Shown here piece by piece: positions 45,641 through 57,888 of a DNA stretch of 64,000 nt. Positions within the stretch are counted from its first letter, which is position 1. Every line of letters starts with the position of its first letter. This DNA is from Panopea generosa. Its lineage: Eukaryota; Mollusca; Bivalvia; Adapedonta; Hiatellidae. Location: assembly GCA_029582155.1 (NCBI GenBank), contig CM055909.1, forward strand, positions 45,948,218 to 46,012,217, given 5' to 3'. The notes under the pieces were generated by a model. The model was given only the letters and a program-made list of their open reading frames with translations. It did no database searches and had not been told where the DNA came from. A program made the position numbers and the translations under genes.

Positions 45641-45769
45641 ACACTATATGTCCTCCGGGTCTTCGAAACAAGAGGGCATAAAAATATATTGAGTTAGAAA
45701 GAAAGAGATTGAGAGACATATCTGTAACGATCGGAAAGAAAGATCTATAAAATGAAAGAGATACAGAGA

Positions 45770-46660
45770 ATTAGAGTGTGTGAGTGACAAAGGAAAAAGG
45801 TGAGTGTGAGGCGGAAAGAGTGAGTGTGAGAGGGAAAGAGTGAGTGTGAGAGGGAAAGAGTGAGTGTGAGAGGGAAAGTGTGAGTGTGAGAGAGGGGAAG
45901 AATTCGTGTGAGAGGGGGAAAGAGTGAATGTGAGAGGGGGAAAGAGTGAATGTGAGAGGGGGAAATAGATGAGAAGGAAAGAGGGTGTGAGAAAAGGAAA
46001 GTGTGAGAGTGAAAAGGCGAGTGTAGCAAGAAACGAGTGGGAAGGGGAGCGAGTGTGAGGGGAAAAGAATGAGTGTGAGAGAGGGAAAGAATGGGTGTGA
46101 GAGGGGGAGATGGGGATGTGAGAGAGGATGAAAATAGTGCGAGAGGAAAAAAATGAGAAAGAGGGAAATAGTAACCGAGAGGGAAATGGTAAGTGTGAGG
46201 GAAAAGTGAGTGTATGAGGGAAATAATTAGTGCAAGACAGAAAGAGTGAGTGTGTGAGAGCGAAATATAATTGTAATAGAAGAAATAGCGAGTGTGAGAG
46301 GGAACGAGTGAATATGAGAGGGAAAGAGTGAGTCTGGAGGGGGAAACACTGAGAGGGTGAAAGACAGAGTGACAGTGTGACAGAGGGAAAGAGTGAGTGG
46401 GAGAGGGAAAGAGCAAATTTGTGAGGGGGGAATGGAGAAAGAAAGAGTGTGAGATATGTAAATAGTGTGATAGGGGAAAGAGTGAGTGTGAGGGAGGGAA
46501 ACAGGGAGCATGAGAAGAAACGAGTGAGTGAGAGGGAAAAATAGAATGTGAAATGAGGAAATAGTGTGCGAGGGAAATGGAGAGTGCGAGGGGAAAAGTG
46601 ACGGGGAGATGGTAATTTAGTGAGTGTGAGAGAGAGAGGGGAAGTTTGAGAGGTGGAATG
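45770..46660. repeat. Purine-rich array of about 20-bp units (GA/GT strand bias)
   Basis: Units like GAGTGAGTGTGAGAGGGAAA repeat for about 0.9 kb. They are regular at 45810-45890 and degenerate afterwards. The plus strand is almost free of C, so the minus strand gives long Ser/His/Leu/Pro frames (up to 223 codons) with no meaning. The composition favours triplex or other unusual DNA structure. Confidence 0.85.
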
Positions 46661-46676
46661 ACTTAGTGCAAGATGG

Positions 46677-49262
46677 GGACACCATTTTTAAAATAGGTGT
46701 TTCCCTGAATATTAAAGTAAGAGCTTTTATGCTTCAGCAATGAACGGTTTACTGCTTCGTAAAAAAGCAATACCATATGTAGCTAGTTTCTTTCGACGTA
46801 AGTTGCAAGAAGACTGCTTGAGATTTTTAGCGTCAAAGCGTACTTAAAACCTCCGAGGAGCTTAATTGCATTGGGGGGAGACTGCATTTCGACAAGGATT
46901 CTTTCTAACGATAGTCTTTGGGAAGGCTTGTTTTTGAAACTCGTTGGCATATTTATTGTGCTAGAACTCCGGATTGTTCCATGCACAATAGTTTTAGTCT
47001 GATGCTTTTAGTTTGAAACCGTTCTCAAACGTAACAGGGTAGTTTTGTGCTGGAACTGGATTTTTTTTAACTTAGTTCGAAAACTTAGGTTTGGAACAGT
47101 TTCCAAACGTATGAGTGTATATTTATGCTGGAACTGAGCATTGTTGCAAGCAAAGAGTTTTGTTATTATATAGTTTGAAACCGTTCTCAAACAATAACTT
47201 TATTTTCTAGCTAAAACTTGGCTTTGTTTCATGCACTTTAGTTTAATTTGAAGTCTAAGGTTTGAAACAGTCTTCAAACATATAGGTGTACTCTTATGCT
47301 GGAACTGAACAGTGTTCCAGACATACAGTTTTGGTTTGAGTTTGAAACAAGTCTCAGATGTATGCTGTCCAGACACGTCGTCTGAACAGCTGGTCTCATT
47401 ATTAAAATACCGGTAGTGTTGAACAACAGTTAACTATACAGGGTTTGAAACATTATACTGTATATAGTTGATTGGTATGATCATTTGTCTGTATGATTTC
47501 TAAATATTAGAATCATTTTATTATCTTTATTTTGTTTGAAGTTTACAAATCATGAGGCAAGAAACGTGAGGAAAATTTGTATATTATATAGTTTGAACAA
47601 AATTGTTTAACATAGTTTAAAGCTAGGTTGTTTCAGTCGTCTTACAGAAGATCCCGTTTTTAGTTTCAAGATACTCGCCCAACATCTTGACACATTATAA
47701 ATTTAAAATGCAAAAATAAAATCACATTTTTACGCTCGATTCTAACAAAAATATTTTTTTATTCAAAATGCAAATAAAAAACTTATTTGTACTCCAGGAT
47801 TCAGAATCTTTATTTCTATGCGTATTTATTCAATTTCTAAATAAAGATCTAAACAGTCACGATTTTATTTGTATAGACTTGTCATACCTAATACCGCAAG
47901 TTTAAAATATTTTCAACCATGTAAAGAATTATGTCACTAACAAACAGTAATAAGGTTAGCAGTAGCAGTAGAAGTAGATTGTTAGTTTTAGTTTTCATTG
48001 TTATTGTTATTGTGTTATTGTGTTATTATGTTATTATGTTATTATGTTATTGTGTTAATGTTATTGCTATTAGCATTAACAGTAGCATTAGTATTAGCTT
48101 TACATTGATATTAAAGATTGATTGCCAGTTTTACGTGTACATATTGCTTATTACTGTTCATTATTGACACCATTCTTTACATGGTTGAAAATAGGGGATT
48201 GTGTCTTCAATGGATTAAGCTGTAAAAACAGCCTAACTTGAAACTATATTAAATAATTTTGTTCAAACTATATAATATATATAAATTTTCCTCAGGCTTC
48301 TTGCCTCATGATTCGTAAACGTCAAACAAAAAAAATATAATAAAATGATTCTAATATTTAGAAATCATACAGACAATCATATCAATCAACTATTTACAGT
48401 ATAATGTTTCAAACCCTGTAAAGTTGAACTAACTGTTGTTCAACACTATTTTCATAATGAGACCAGCTGTTCAGACAACGTGTCTTGACAGCATTTCTTT
48501 GCGACTTGTTTCAAACTCAAACCAAAACTGTATGTCTGGAACAATGCTCAGCTCAAGCATAAAAATACACCTATATGTTTGAAGACTTTTTTAAACATAC
48601 GTCTTCAAACTAACCTAAAGTGCATGAAACAAAGCCAAGCTTCAGCACGAAAATAAAGTTATTGTTTGAGAACGGTTTCAAACTAATAACTAACAAAACT
48701 GTATGCTTGGAACACTGCTCAGTTCCAGCATAAATATACACTTATATGTTTGGAGACTGTTCCAGACCTAAATATTCAAACTAAGATTAATGTCCAGTTC
48801 CAGCACAAAATTAAACTTATGTTTGAGAACGGTTTCAAACTAAAAGCATCAGACTAAACTAATGTGCATGAAACAATCCTCAGTTCCAGCACAACAGATA
48901 TTCCTATGAGTTTCAAACAAGCCTTCCCAAAGCCTATCACTAGAGAGAATCCTTGTCGAAGTGCAACCCAAAGCGATTAAGCTCTTCCAAGGTTTCAAAG
49001 TACACATTGACGCTGAAAATCTGAAGCAGACATATTGCAACTTGTGTCGAAAGGAATTAGACTAAATATGTTATTACTCTATTAGGAAGCAGTAAACCGT
49101 CCTTCTTTAAGTCGTATGTATGTAGTTCTATGGTTTTTAGTCCCTCCGCCAGGTTATCCTGGGGGCACATTAGACTTTGAACTAAGTCACGAAAAGACCT
49201 TCACTAAGTCATGAAAACATTGACTTTATATTCAGGAAAACACCTATTTAAAAATGGTGTCC
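46677..49262. mobile_element. 2.6 kb palindromic repeat (two inverted family-X arms)
   Basis: The left end GACACCATTTTTAAAATAGG, TGTTTCC and the right end CACCTATTTAAAAATGGTGT pair exactly inverted. The arms pair over about 46677-47640 and 48230-49262 (AAGCCTTCCCAAAG, CAGCTGTTCAGAC, TTGAACAACAGTTAACTA and others). A second inner pair, CAACCATGTAAAGAAT and ATTCTTTACATGGTTG, lies at 47915 and 48170. The left arm holds about 270 extra bp. The loop carries a TTATTG tract. Each arm is homologous to 4557-5170. Confidence 0.7.
47995..48070. repeat. TTATTG/TTATTA microsatellite in the palindrome loop
   Basis: CATTGTTATTGTTATTGTGT, then repeated TATTATGTTA, forms the short loop region between the palindrome arms. 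Confidence 0.75.
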
Positions 49263-49410
49263 AATTCATGATTAATGAATAATATATCAATCATTGATTA
49301 TAATTGTTTTATTCATCTTTTTATGATGAATTATCTTTTAAAACTTATATCTGGTATAATATTGTGTAATAATAGCGAAAAATAGAGTTTATAACCTCTT
49401 CTTATAATAC

Positions 49411-49756
49411 AGATTTGACATAATGTAATGAAGTATCTACATAATATAATAAACTTTCGACAAGACATAATAAGGTTTCGACATAACGTAATGAAGTATC
49501 TACATAATATAATAAACTTTCGGCAAGATATAATAAAGTTTCGACATAATGTAATGAAGTATCTACATAATATAATAAACTTTCGACAAGACATAATAAG
49601 GTTTCGACATAACGTAATGAAGTATCTACAGAATATAATAAATTTTGACAAGATATAATAAAGTTGACAAAATGTAATGAAGTATCTACATAATATAATA
49701 AACTTACGACAAGATATAATAAATTTTCGACATAATGTGATGAAGTATCTACACAA
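49411..49756. repeat. 63-bp minisatellite, about 5.5 units
   Basis: The unit is GACATAATGTAATGAAGTAT, then CTACATAATATAATAAACTT, then TCGACAAGACATAATAAGGTTTC. It encodes 21-residue repeats on the plus strand (MKYLHNIINF, then RQDIIRFRHNV) and Tyr/Leu/Cys-rich ones on the minus strand. 63 is a multiple of three, so the open frames are expected by structure. A degenerate continuation reaches about 49940. Confidence 0.85.
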
Positions 49757-50354
49757 TATAATGACGTATCTACATAATGTAATAAACAGTCTACATAATA
49801 TAACAAAGTATCTACAAAATGTATTATGAAGTATTGAAATAATGTAATAACGTATCTACATAATATAATAAACAAAGCACATAATATATTGATGAATGCA
49901 CATAATATATTGATGAATGCACATAATACATATAAAATGGACCACATAAGACAGCTATGGCATTCCATAAAACAGCTATGGCGTTCCATATTTCTGCCTA
50001 TTTCGACACTGTCTTCCTTCCCAATGCAATCCTAGCAAAACAAATGCAATAACTCAAGCATGCTGGCTAACACGATCCTCAAGCTTGTGAGCTCTTGAAC
50101 TATTTGATTATCCTTTTACATAAAATGTGTCCTCCATTGTCTAAGACGCTATTTCAAGATAATTAAATATTGTCTCACTGCTGAGGTCTCAGTGTTTATA
50201 TGTTACTCTTATATTGCGTAGGTTTTTCCTACGTCCATATTACTTACAAGATAAATGTACAGTATAACAGTACATACTGTAAGATAATATTTATTAATAA
50301 AATCTTGACCTGTCTTTAAGTGTGACAGGAGAGTTAAAGAGACATCTATAGGGA
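49757..50354. other. Degenerate repeat tail and a SINE scrap
   Basis: ATAATATATTGATGAATGCA occurs twice near 49890. 50130-50260 has CATTGTCTAAGACGCTATTT, CAAGATAATTAAA and CTCACTGCTGAGGTCTCAG, a Leu-type SINE head. No gene. Confidence 0.4.
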
Positions 50355-50932
50355 TCGAAAATAAATATCTATTATAAAAAGAGAGTGGCAGAGATACCTA
50401 GATAGTGAGAGAGATTGAAGAGAGTGACAGTTATCGAGCTTACGCATTTATAAATACTCACCTGTTATACATCACTCAGAATATGACGTCCCCGAAATCG
50501 CCACTGCGCCCTTCAGTTGTACATCACTCCGAAAAAAGTCCCATAAATTGCCATTGCGCCCGTCAGTTGTACATCTCTCCAGAAGATGTCCCGTGTCATG
50601 TTAGCAGCATCTGTAAAGGCGGGGCAGTTTTCATATCCCGTATCATGTTAGAGGCACAAGTACGGGCATGGCTGTGTTTGAATCCCGTATCATGTTAGAT
50701 GCAACAGTACTGACGTAGCTGTGTTCGAACCTAGTGTCATGTTAGCAACACATGTAAAGGCGGGGGGGGGTTCGAATCCCGTATCATGTTGGATGTCGCT
50801 GTGTTTGAATCCCGTATCATGTTAGATGCACCAGTACTGGCGTGGCTATGTTCGAATCCAGTGTCATGTTAGCAGCACCTGTAAAGGCGGGGCAGTGTTC
50901 AAATCCCGTATCATGTTAGATGCACCAGTACG

Positions 50933-51264
50933 GTGAAAATAAATATCTATTATAGATAAAGAGAGGATACCTAGATAGTGGGAGAGTTTGAAGAGAGCGA
51001 CAGTAAGTGAGCTTTGCATTTATTTATGCTCACCTGTTCAGACTCCATAAATCGCCATTGCGCCCATCAGTTCACTCAGAATGTGACATCCCCCAAAACG
51101 CCACTGCACCTGTCAGTTGTACATCACTCCGAAAGACGTCCCCCAGATTGCCATTGCGACTGTCAGTTGTACATCTCTCCAGAAGACGTACCCCAAATTG
51201 CCATTGCGCCCGGAAGTTATGCATTACATAAAAGCTATGTCATGTTAGCAGCACTTGTAAAGGC
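50933..51264 (+). repeat. Higher-order block with 50-bp repeats, reference copy
   Basis: It starts GTGAAAATAAATATCTATTA and TAGATAAAGAGAGGATACC, then carries GAGCTTTGCATTTATTTATG. Three to four 50-bp units follow (GCCATTGCGACTGTCAGTTG, TACATCTCTCCAGAAGACGT, CCCCCAAATT), and it ends at the SINE. Further copies begin near 54431, 55996, 57285 and 60506. A diverged one begins at about 50355, and a 5'-truncated one at about 62007. The 60506 copy lacks most 50-bp units. Confidence 0.85.
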
Positions 51265-51534
51265 GGGCCCAATTAGCTCAGTCGGTTACGCGTCTGACTA
51301 TCAATCCAGGGGTCGTGAGTTCGAATCCCCCGCCTGGCAACAGTCTCCACGATGATAATGTCTCATTATCATTTGTCTCTCACCACTAATTCAAGTGGGA
51401 AATTTATCAGTTACTTGCGGAGATGGGCTGTGCTCGAGTACTGGTTAATCCCACGAAACAGTGGTTAGGTTAACTGATAGTCTGTTAGCCCTCGATGGCA
51501 TAAAAATGATGCTAAATATTCAATCAATCAATCT
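51265..51534 (+). mobile_element. tRNA-derived SINE in satellite, copy 1
   Basis: The head has CCAATTAGCTCAGTCGGTTA (A-box, matching TRGCNNAGYNGG), GACTATCAATCCAGG and GTGAGTTCGAATCCCCCG (B-box). The body has AATGTCTCATTATCATTTGT, CAGTTACTTGCGGAGATGG and CTCGAGTACTGG. The tail is GATGCTAAATATTCAATCAA, then TCAATC. Acceptor and anticodon stems pair poorly, and a body follows, so it is a SINE and not a tRNA gene. A loop reading of the anticodon would be ATC. Confidence 0.8.
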
Positions 51535-54500
51535 AATCCAGTGTCATGTTAGCAGCACTTGTAAAGGCAGGGCAGTGTTCAGATCCCATATCATGTTAAA
51601 TGCACCAGTAAGGGGGTGGCTGTGTTCGAATCCCATGTCAAGTTAGCAACACCTGTAAAGGTGGGGCTGTATTCAAATCCCGTGTCATGATTACAGCACC
51701 TGTAAAGGTGGGGCTGTGTTCCAATCCCATATCATGTTAGATGCACCAGTACGTGCGTGGCTGTGTTCGAATCCAGTGTCATGTAAGCAGCATATGTAAA
51801 GACATGGCTGTGTTCGAATCCTGTGTCAAGTTAGCAGCACCTGTAAAGGCGGGGCTGTGTTCAAATCCCGTGTCATGATTACAGCACCTGTAAAGGCGGG
51901 GCTGTGTTCGAATACCGTATCATGCTAGATGCACCAGTACGTGCGTGGCTGTGTTCGAATCCAGTGTCATGTTAGCAGCACCTGTAAAGGCGGGGCTGTG
52001 TTCGAATCTCGTATCATGTTAGATGCACCTGTAAAGGCATGGCTGTGTTCGAATCCCGTGTCATGTTAGCAGCACCTGTAAAGGCATGGCAGTGTTCGAA
52101 TCCCGTATCATGTTAGATGCACCAGTACGGGCGTGGCTGTGTTCGAATCCAGTGTCATGTTAGCAGCACCTGTAAAGGCAGGGCGGTGTTCGAATCCCGC
52201 AGCAAGTTAGATGCACCACTACGGGCTTGGCTGTGTTTGAATCCCGTATCATGTTAGCAGCACCTGTAAAAGCGGGGCAGTGTTCGAATCCCGTAGCATG
52301 TTAGATGCACCAGTATGGGTGTGGCTGTGTTCGAATCCCATATCAAGTTAGCAACACCTGTAAAGGTGGGGCTGTGTTCAAATCCCGTGTCATGATTACA
52401 GCACCTGTAAAGGTGGGGCTGTGTTCGAATCCCGTATCATGTTAGATGCACCAGTACGTGTGTGGCTGTGTTCGAATCCGGTGTCATGTTAGCAGCACCT
52501 GTAAAGGCGGGGCTATGTTCAAATCCCGTGTCATGATTACAGCACCTGTAAAGGCGGGGCTGTGTTCGAATCCAGTACCATGTAAGATGCATCAGTACGT
52601 GCGTGGCTGTGTTCGAATCCAGTGTCATGTTAGCAGCACCTGTAAAGGCGGGGCTGTGTTCGAATCCCGTATCATGTTAGATGCACCTGTAATGGCATGG
52701 CTGTGTTCGAATCCCGTGTCATGTTAGCAGCACCTGTAAAGGCGGGGCTTTGTTCGAATCCCGTACCATGTTAGATGCATCAGTACGTGCGTGGCTGTGT
52801 TCGAATCCAGTATCATGTTAGCAGCACCTGTAAAGGCGGGGCTGTGTTCGAATCCCGTATCATGTTAGATGCACCTGTAAAGGCATGGCTGTGTTCGAAT
52901 CCCGTGTCATGTTAGCAGCACCTGTAAAGGCATGGCAGTGTTCGAATCCCGTATCATGTTAGATGCACCAGTACGGGCGTGGCTGTGTTCGAATCCCGTG
53001 TCATGTTAGCAGCACCTGTAAAGGCCGGGCGGTGTTCGAATCCCGCAGCATGTTAGATGCACCAGTACGGGCTTGGCTGTGTTGGAATCCCGTATCATGT
53101 TAGCAGCACCTGTAAAAGCGGGGCAGTGTTCGAATCCCATAGCATGTTAGATGCACCAGTAAGGGTGTGGCTCTGTTCGAATCCCGTGTCATGTTAGCAG
53201 CACCTGTAAAGGCAGGGCAGTGTTCGAATCCCGAAGCAAGTTATATGCACCAGTACGGGCGTGGCTGTGATCGAATCCCGTGTCATGTTAGCAGCACCTG
53301 TAAAGGGCTGGCATTGTTCGAATCCCGTATCATGTTAGATGCACCAGTACGGGCGTGGCTGTGTTCGAATCCCGTGTCATGTTAGCAGCACCTGTAAAGG
53401 CCGGGCGGTGTTCGAATCCAGCAGCAAGTTAGATGCACCAGTACGGGCTTGGCTGTGTTTGAATCCCGTATCATGTTAGCAGCACCTGTAAAAGCGGGGC
53501 AGTGTTCGAATCCCGTAGCATGTCAGATGCACCAGTATGGGTGTGGCTGTGTTCGAATCCCGTGTCATGTTAGCAGCACCTGTAAAGGCAGGGCAGTGTT
53601 CGAATCCCGAAGCATGTTATATGCACCAGTACGGGCGTGGCTGTGGTCGAATCCCTGTCATGTTAGCAGCACCTGTAAAGGCGTAGCAGTGTTTGAATCC
53701 CGCAGCATGTTAGATGCACCGATACGGGCGTTGCTATGTTCAAATCCGTGTCTTGTTAGCAGCACCTGAAAAGGCGGGGCAGTGTTTGAATCCTGCAGCA
53801 TTTTAGATGCACCAGTACGGGCATGGCTGTGTTCGAATCCCGTGTCATGTTAGCAGCACCTGTAAAGGCGTGGCAGTGTTCGAATCCCGCAGCATGTAAG
53901 ATGCACCAGTATGGGTGTGGCTGTGTTCGAATCCTGTGTCATGTTAGCAGCACCTGAAAAGGCGTGGCAGTGTTCGAATCCCGTACCATGTTAGATGCAC
54001 CAGTAGGGATGTAGCTGTGTTCGAATCCCGTGTCATGTTAGCAGCACCTTTAAAGGCGGGGGGGTGTTCAAATCCTGTATCATGTTAGATGCACAAGTAC
54101 GGGCATGGTTGTGTTCGAATCCCGTGTCATGTTAGCAGCACCTGTAAAGGCGTGGCAGTGTTCGAATCCCGTATCATGTTAGATGCACCAGTACGGACAT
54201 AGCTGTGTTCAAATCCCGTGTCATGTTAGCAGCACCTGTAAAGGTGGGGGGGTGTTCGAATCCCGTAACATGTTGGATGCACCAGAACGGGTGTGGCTGT
54301 GTTTGAATCCCGTATCATGTTAGATGCACCAGTACGGGCGTGGCTATGTTCGAATCCAGTGTCATGTTAGCAGCACCTGTAAAGGCGGGGCAGTGTTCGA
54401 ATCCCGTATCATGTTAGATGCACCAATACGGTGAAAATAAATATCTATTATAGATAAAGAGAGGATACCTAGATAGTGGGAGAGTTTGAAGAGAGCGACA

Positions 54501-54763
54501 GTAAGTGAGCTTTGCATTTATTTATGCTCACCTGTTCAGACTCCATAAATCGCCATTGCGCCCATCAGTTCACTCAGAATGTGACATCCCCCAAAACGCC
54601 ACTACACCTGTCAGTTGTTCATCACTCCGAAAGACATCCCCCAGATTACCATTGCGACTGTCAGTTGTACATCTCTCCGGAAGACTTCCCCCAAATTGCC
54701 ATTGCGCCCAGTAGTTGTGCATTACATAAAAGCTATGTCATGTTAGCAGCACTTGTAAAGGCG

Positions 54764-55033
54764 GGCCCAATTAGCTCAGTCGGTTACGCGTCTGACTATC
54801 AATCCAGGGGTCGTGAGTTCGAATCCCCCGCCCGGCAACAGTCTCCGTGATGATAATGTCTCATTATCATTCGTCTCTCACCACTGATTCAAGTGGAAAA
54901 GTTATCAGTTACTTGCGGAGATGGGGTGTGCTCGAGTACTGGTTAATCCCACGAAACAGTGGTTAGGTTAACTGATAGTCTGTTAGCCCTCGATGGCATA
55001 AAAATGATGGTAAATATTCAATCAATCAATCTA
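54764..55033 (+). mobile_element. tRNA-derived SINE in satellite, copy 2
   Basis: Near-identical to copy 1, with the B-box GAGTTCGAATCCCCCGCCC and intact A-box. It stands at the same position in its higher-order unit. Confidence 0.8.
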
Positions 55034-55487
55034 AACCCGTGTCATGTTAGCAGCACTTGTAAAGGCAGGGCAGTGTTCAGATCCCATATCATGTTAAATG
55101 CACCAGTAAGAGGGTGGCTGTGTTCGAATCCCATGTCAAGTTAGCAACACCTGTAAAGGTGGGGCTGTGTTCAAATCCCGTGTCATGATTACAGCACCTG
55201 TAAAGGTGGGGCTGTGTTCGAATCCCGTATCATGTAAGATGCACCAGTACGTGCGTGGCTGTGTTCAAATCCAGTGTCATGTAAGCAGCATATGTAAAGA
55301 CATGGCTGTGTTCGAATCCTGTGTCAAGTTAGCAGCACCTGTAAAGGCGGGGCTGTGTTCAAATCCCGTGTCATGATTACAGCACCTGTAAAGGCGGGGC
55401 TGTGTTCAAATCCCGTATCATGTTAGATGCACCAGTATGGATGTAGCTGTGTTCGAATCCCGTGTCATGTTAGCAGCATCTTTAAAG

Positions 55488-55537
55488 GCCGGGGGGGGGG
55501 GGGGGGGGGAGGGTGTGTGTGGGTGTGGGTGTGTGTG
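55488..55537. repeat. Poly-G plus GT-rich tract inside the satellite
   Basis: A run of about 20 G is followed by AGGGTGTGTGTGGGTGTGGG and TGTGTGTG, in a monomer with the AGCAGCATCTTTAAAGGC variant. A similar but shorter tract is at 61430-61470, in the equivalent monomer. Confidence 0.8.
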
Positions 55538-56327
55538 TTCAAATCCCATATCATGTTAGATGCATCAGTACGGACATAGCTGTGTTCGAATCCCGTGTTA
55601 TGTTAGCAGCACCTGTAAAGGTGGGGGGGTGTTCGAATCCCGTATCATGTTGGATGCACAATAACGGGTGTGGCTGTGTTTGAATCCAGTGTCATGTTAG
55701 CAGCATCTGTAAAGGCGTGGCAGTGTTCGAATCCCGTATCATGTTAGATGCACCAGTACGGATGTAGCTGTGTTCGAATCCCGTGTCATGTTAGCAGCAC
55801 CTTTAAAGGCAGGGGGGGGGTGTTCAAATCCCGTATCATGTTAGATGCACAAGTACGGGCATGGTTGTGTTCGAATCCCGTGTCATGTTAGCAGCACCTG
55901 TAAAGGCGTGGCAGTGTTCGAATCCCGTATCATGTTAGATGCAACAGTACGGACACAGCTGTCGAATCCCGTGTCATGTTAGATGCACCAGTACGGTGAA
56001 AATAAATATCTATTATAGATAAAGAGAGGATACCTAGATAGTGGGAGGGTTTGAAGACAGCGACAGTAAGTGAGCTTTGCATTTATTTATGCTCACCTGT
56101 TCAGACTCCATAAATCGCCATTGCGCCCATCAGTTCACTCAGAATGTGACATCCCCCAAAACGCCACTTCACCTGTCAGTTGTACATCACTCCGAAAGAA
56201 GTCCCCCAGATTGCCATTGCGACTGTCAGTTGTACATCTCTCCAGAAGATGTCCCCCAAATTGCCATTGCACCCGGTAGTTGTGCATTACATAAAAGCTA
56301 TGTCATGTTAGCAGCATTTCTAAAGGC

Positions 56328-56599
56328 GGGCCCAATTAGCTCAGTCGGTTACGGGTCTGACTATCAATCCAGGGGTCGTGAGTTCGAATCCCCCGCCCGG
56401 CAACAGTCTCCGTGATGATAATGTCTCATTATCATTCGTCTCTCACCACTGATTCAAGTGGGAAAGTTATCAGTTTTTTGCGGAGATGGGGGTGTGCTTG
56501 AGTACTGGTTAATCCCAGGAAACAGTGGTTAGGTTAACTGATAGTATGTTAGCCCTCGAAGGCATCAAAATGATGCTAAATATTCAATCAATCAATCTA
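56328..56599 (+). mobile_element. tRNA-derived SINE in satellite, copy 3
   Basis: It has the same structure, with GGTTACGGGTCTG in place of GGTTACGCGTCTG and CAGTTTTTTGCGG in the body. It is preceded by GCAGCATTTCTAAAGGCGGG, a variant shared with copies 4 and 6. Confidence 0.8.
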
Positions 56600-57617
56600 A
56601 TCCCGTGTCATGTTAGCAGCACCTGTAAAGGCAGGGCAGTGTTCAGATCCCACATCAGGTTCAATGCACCAGTAAGGGGGTGGCTGTGTTCGAATCCCAT
56701 GTCAAATTAACAACACCTGTAAAGGTGGGGTTGTGTTCAAATCCCGTGTCATGATTACAGCACCTGTAAAGGTGGGGCTGTGTTCGAATCCCGTATCATG
56801 TTAGATGCAACAGTACGTGCGTGGCTGTGTTCGAATCCAGTGTCATGATAGCAGCACCTGTAAAGGCGGGGCTGTGTTCAAATCCCGTGTCATGATTACA
56901 GCACCTGTAAAGGCGGGGCTGTGTTCGAATCCCGTACCATGTTAGATGCACCAGTACGTGCGTGGCTGTGTTCGAATCCAGTGTCATGATAGCAGCCCCT
57001 GTAAAGGCGGGGCTGTGTTCGAATCCCGTATCATGTTAGATGCACCTGTAAAGGCATTGCTGTGTTCGAATCCCGTGTCATGTTAGCAGCACCTGTAAAG
57101 GCATGGCAGTGTTCGAATCCCGTATCATGTTAGATGCACCAGTACGGGCTTGGCTGTGTTCGAATCCCGTATCATGTTAGCAGCACCTGTAAAGGCGTGG
57201 CAGTGTTCGAATCCCGTATCATGTTAGATGCACCAGTACGGACACAGCTGTCGAATCCCGTGTCATGTTAGATGCACCAGTACGGTGAAAATAAATATCT
57301 ATTATAGATAAAGAGAGGATACCTAGATAGTGGGAGGGTTTGAAGACAGCGACAGTAAGTGAGCTTTGCATTTATTTATGCTCACCTGTTCAGACTCCAT
57401 AAATCGCCATTGCGCCCATCAGTTCACTCAGAATGTGACATCCTCCAAAACGCCACTGCACCTGTCAGTTGTACATCACTCCGAAAGACGTCCCCCAGAT
57501 TGCCATTGCGACTGTCAGTTGTACATCTCTCCAGAAGACGTCCCCCAAATTGCCATTGCACCCGTTAGTTGTGCATTACATAAAAGCTATGTCATGTTAG
57601 CAGCATTTCTAAAGGCG

Positions 57618-57888
57618 GGCCCAATTAGCTCAGTCGGTTACGCATCTGACTATCAATCCAGGGGTCGTGAGTTCGAATCCCCCGCCTGGCAACAGTCTCC
57701 GTGATGATAATGTCTCATTATCATTCGTCTCTCACCACTGATTCAAGTGGGAAAGTTATCAGTTATTTGCGGAGATGGGGGTGTGCTTGAGTACTGGTTA
57801 ATCCCAGGAAACAGTGGTTAGGTTAACTGATAGTATGTTAGCCCTCGAAGGCATAAAAATGATGCTAAATATTCAATCAATCAATATA
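57618..57888 (+). mobile_element. tRNA-derived SINE in satellite, copy 4
   Basis: It shares CAGTTATTTGCGG and the GGGGGTGTGCTTGAG body variant with copies 3 and 6. A-box and B-box are intact. Confidence 0.8.

Noticed and set aside
45745-46511. 223-codon and 94-codon Ser/His/Leu-rich minus-strand frames
   Set aside because: They come from the purine-rich array, whose complement has few stop codons.
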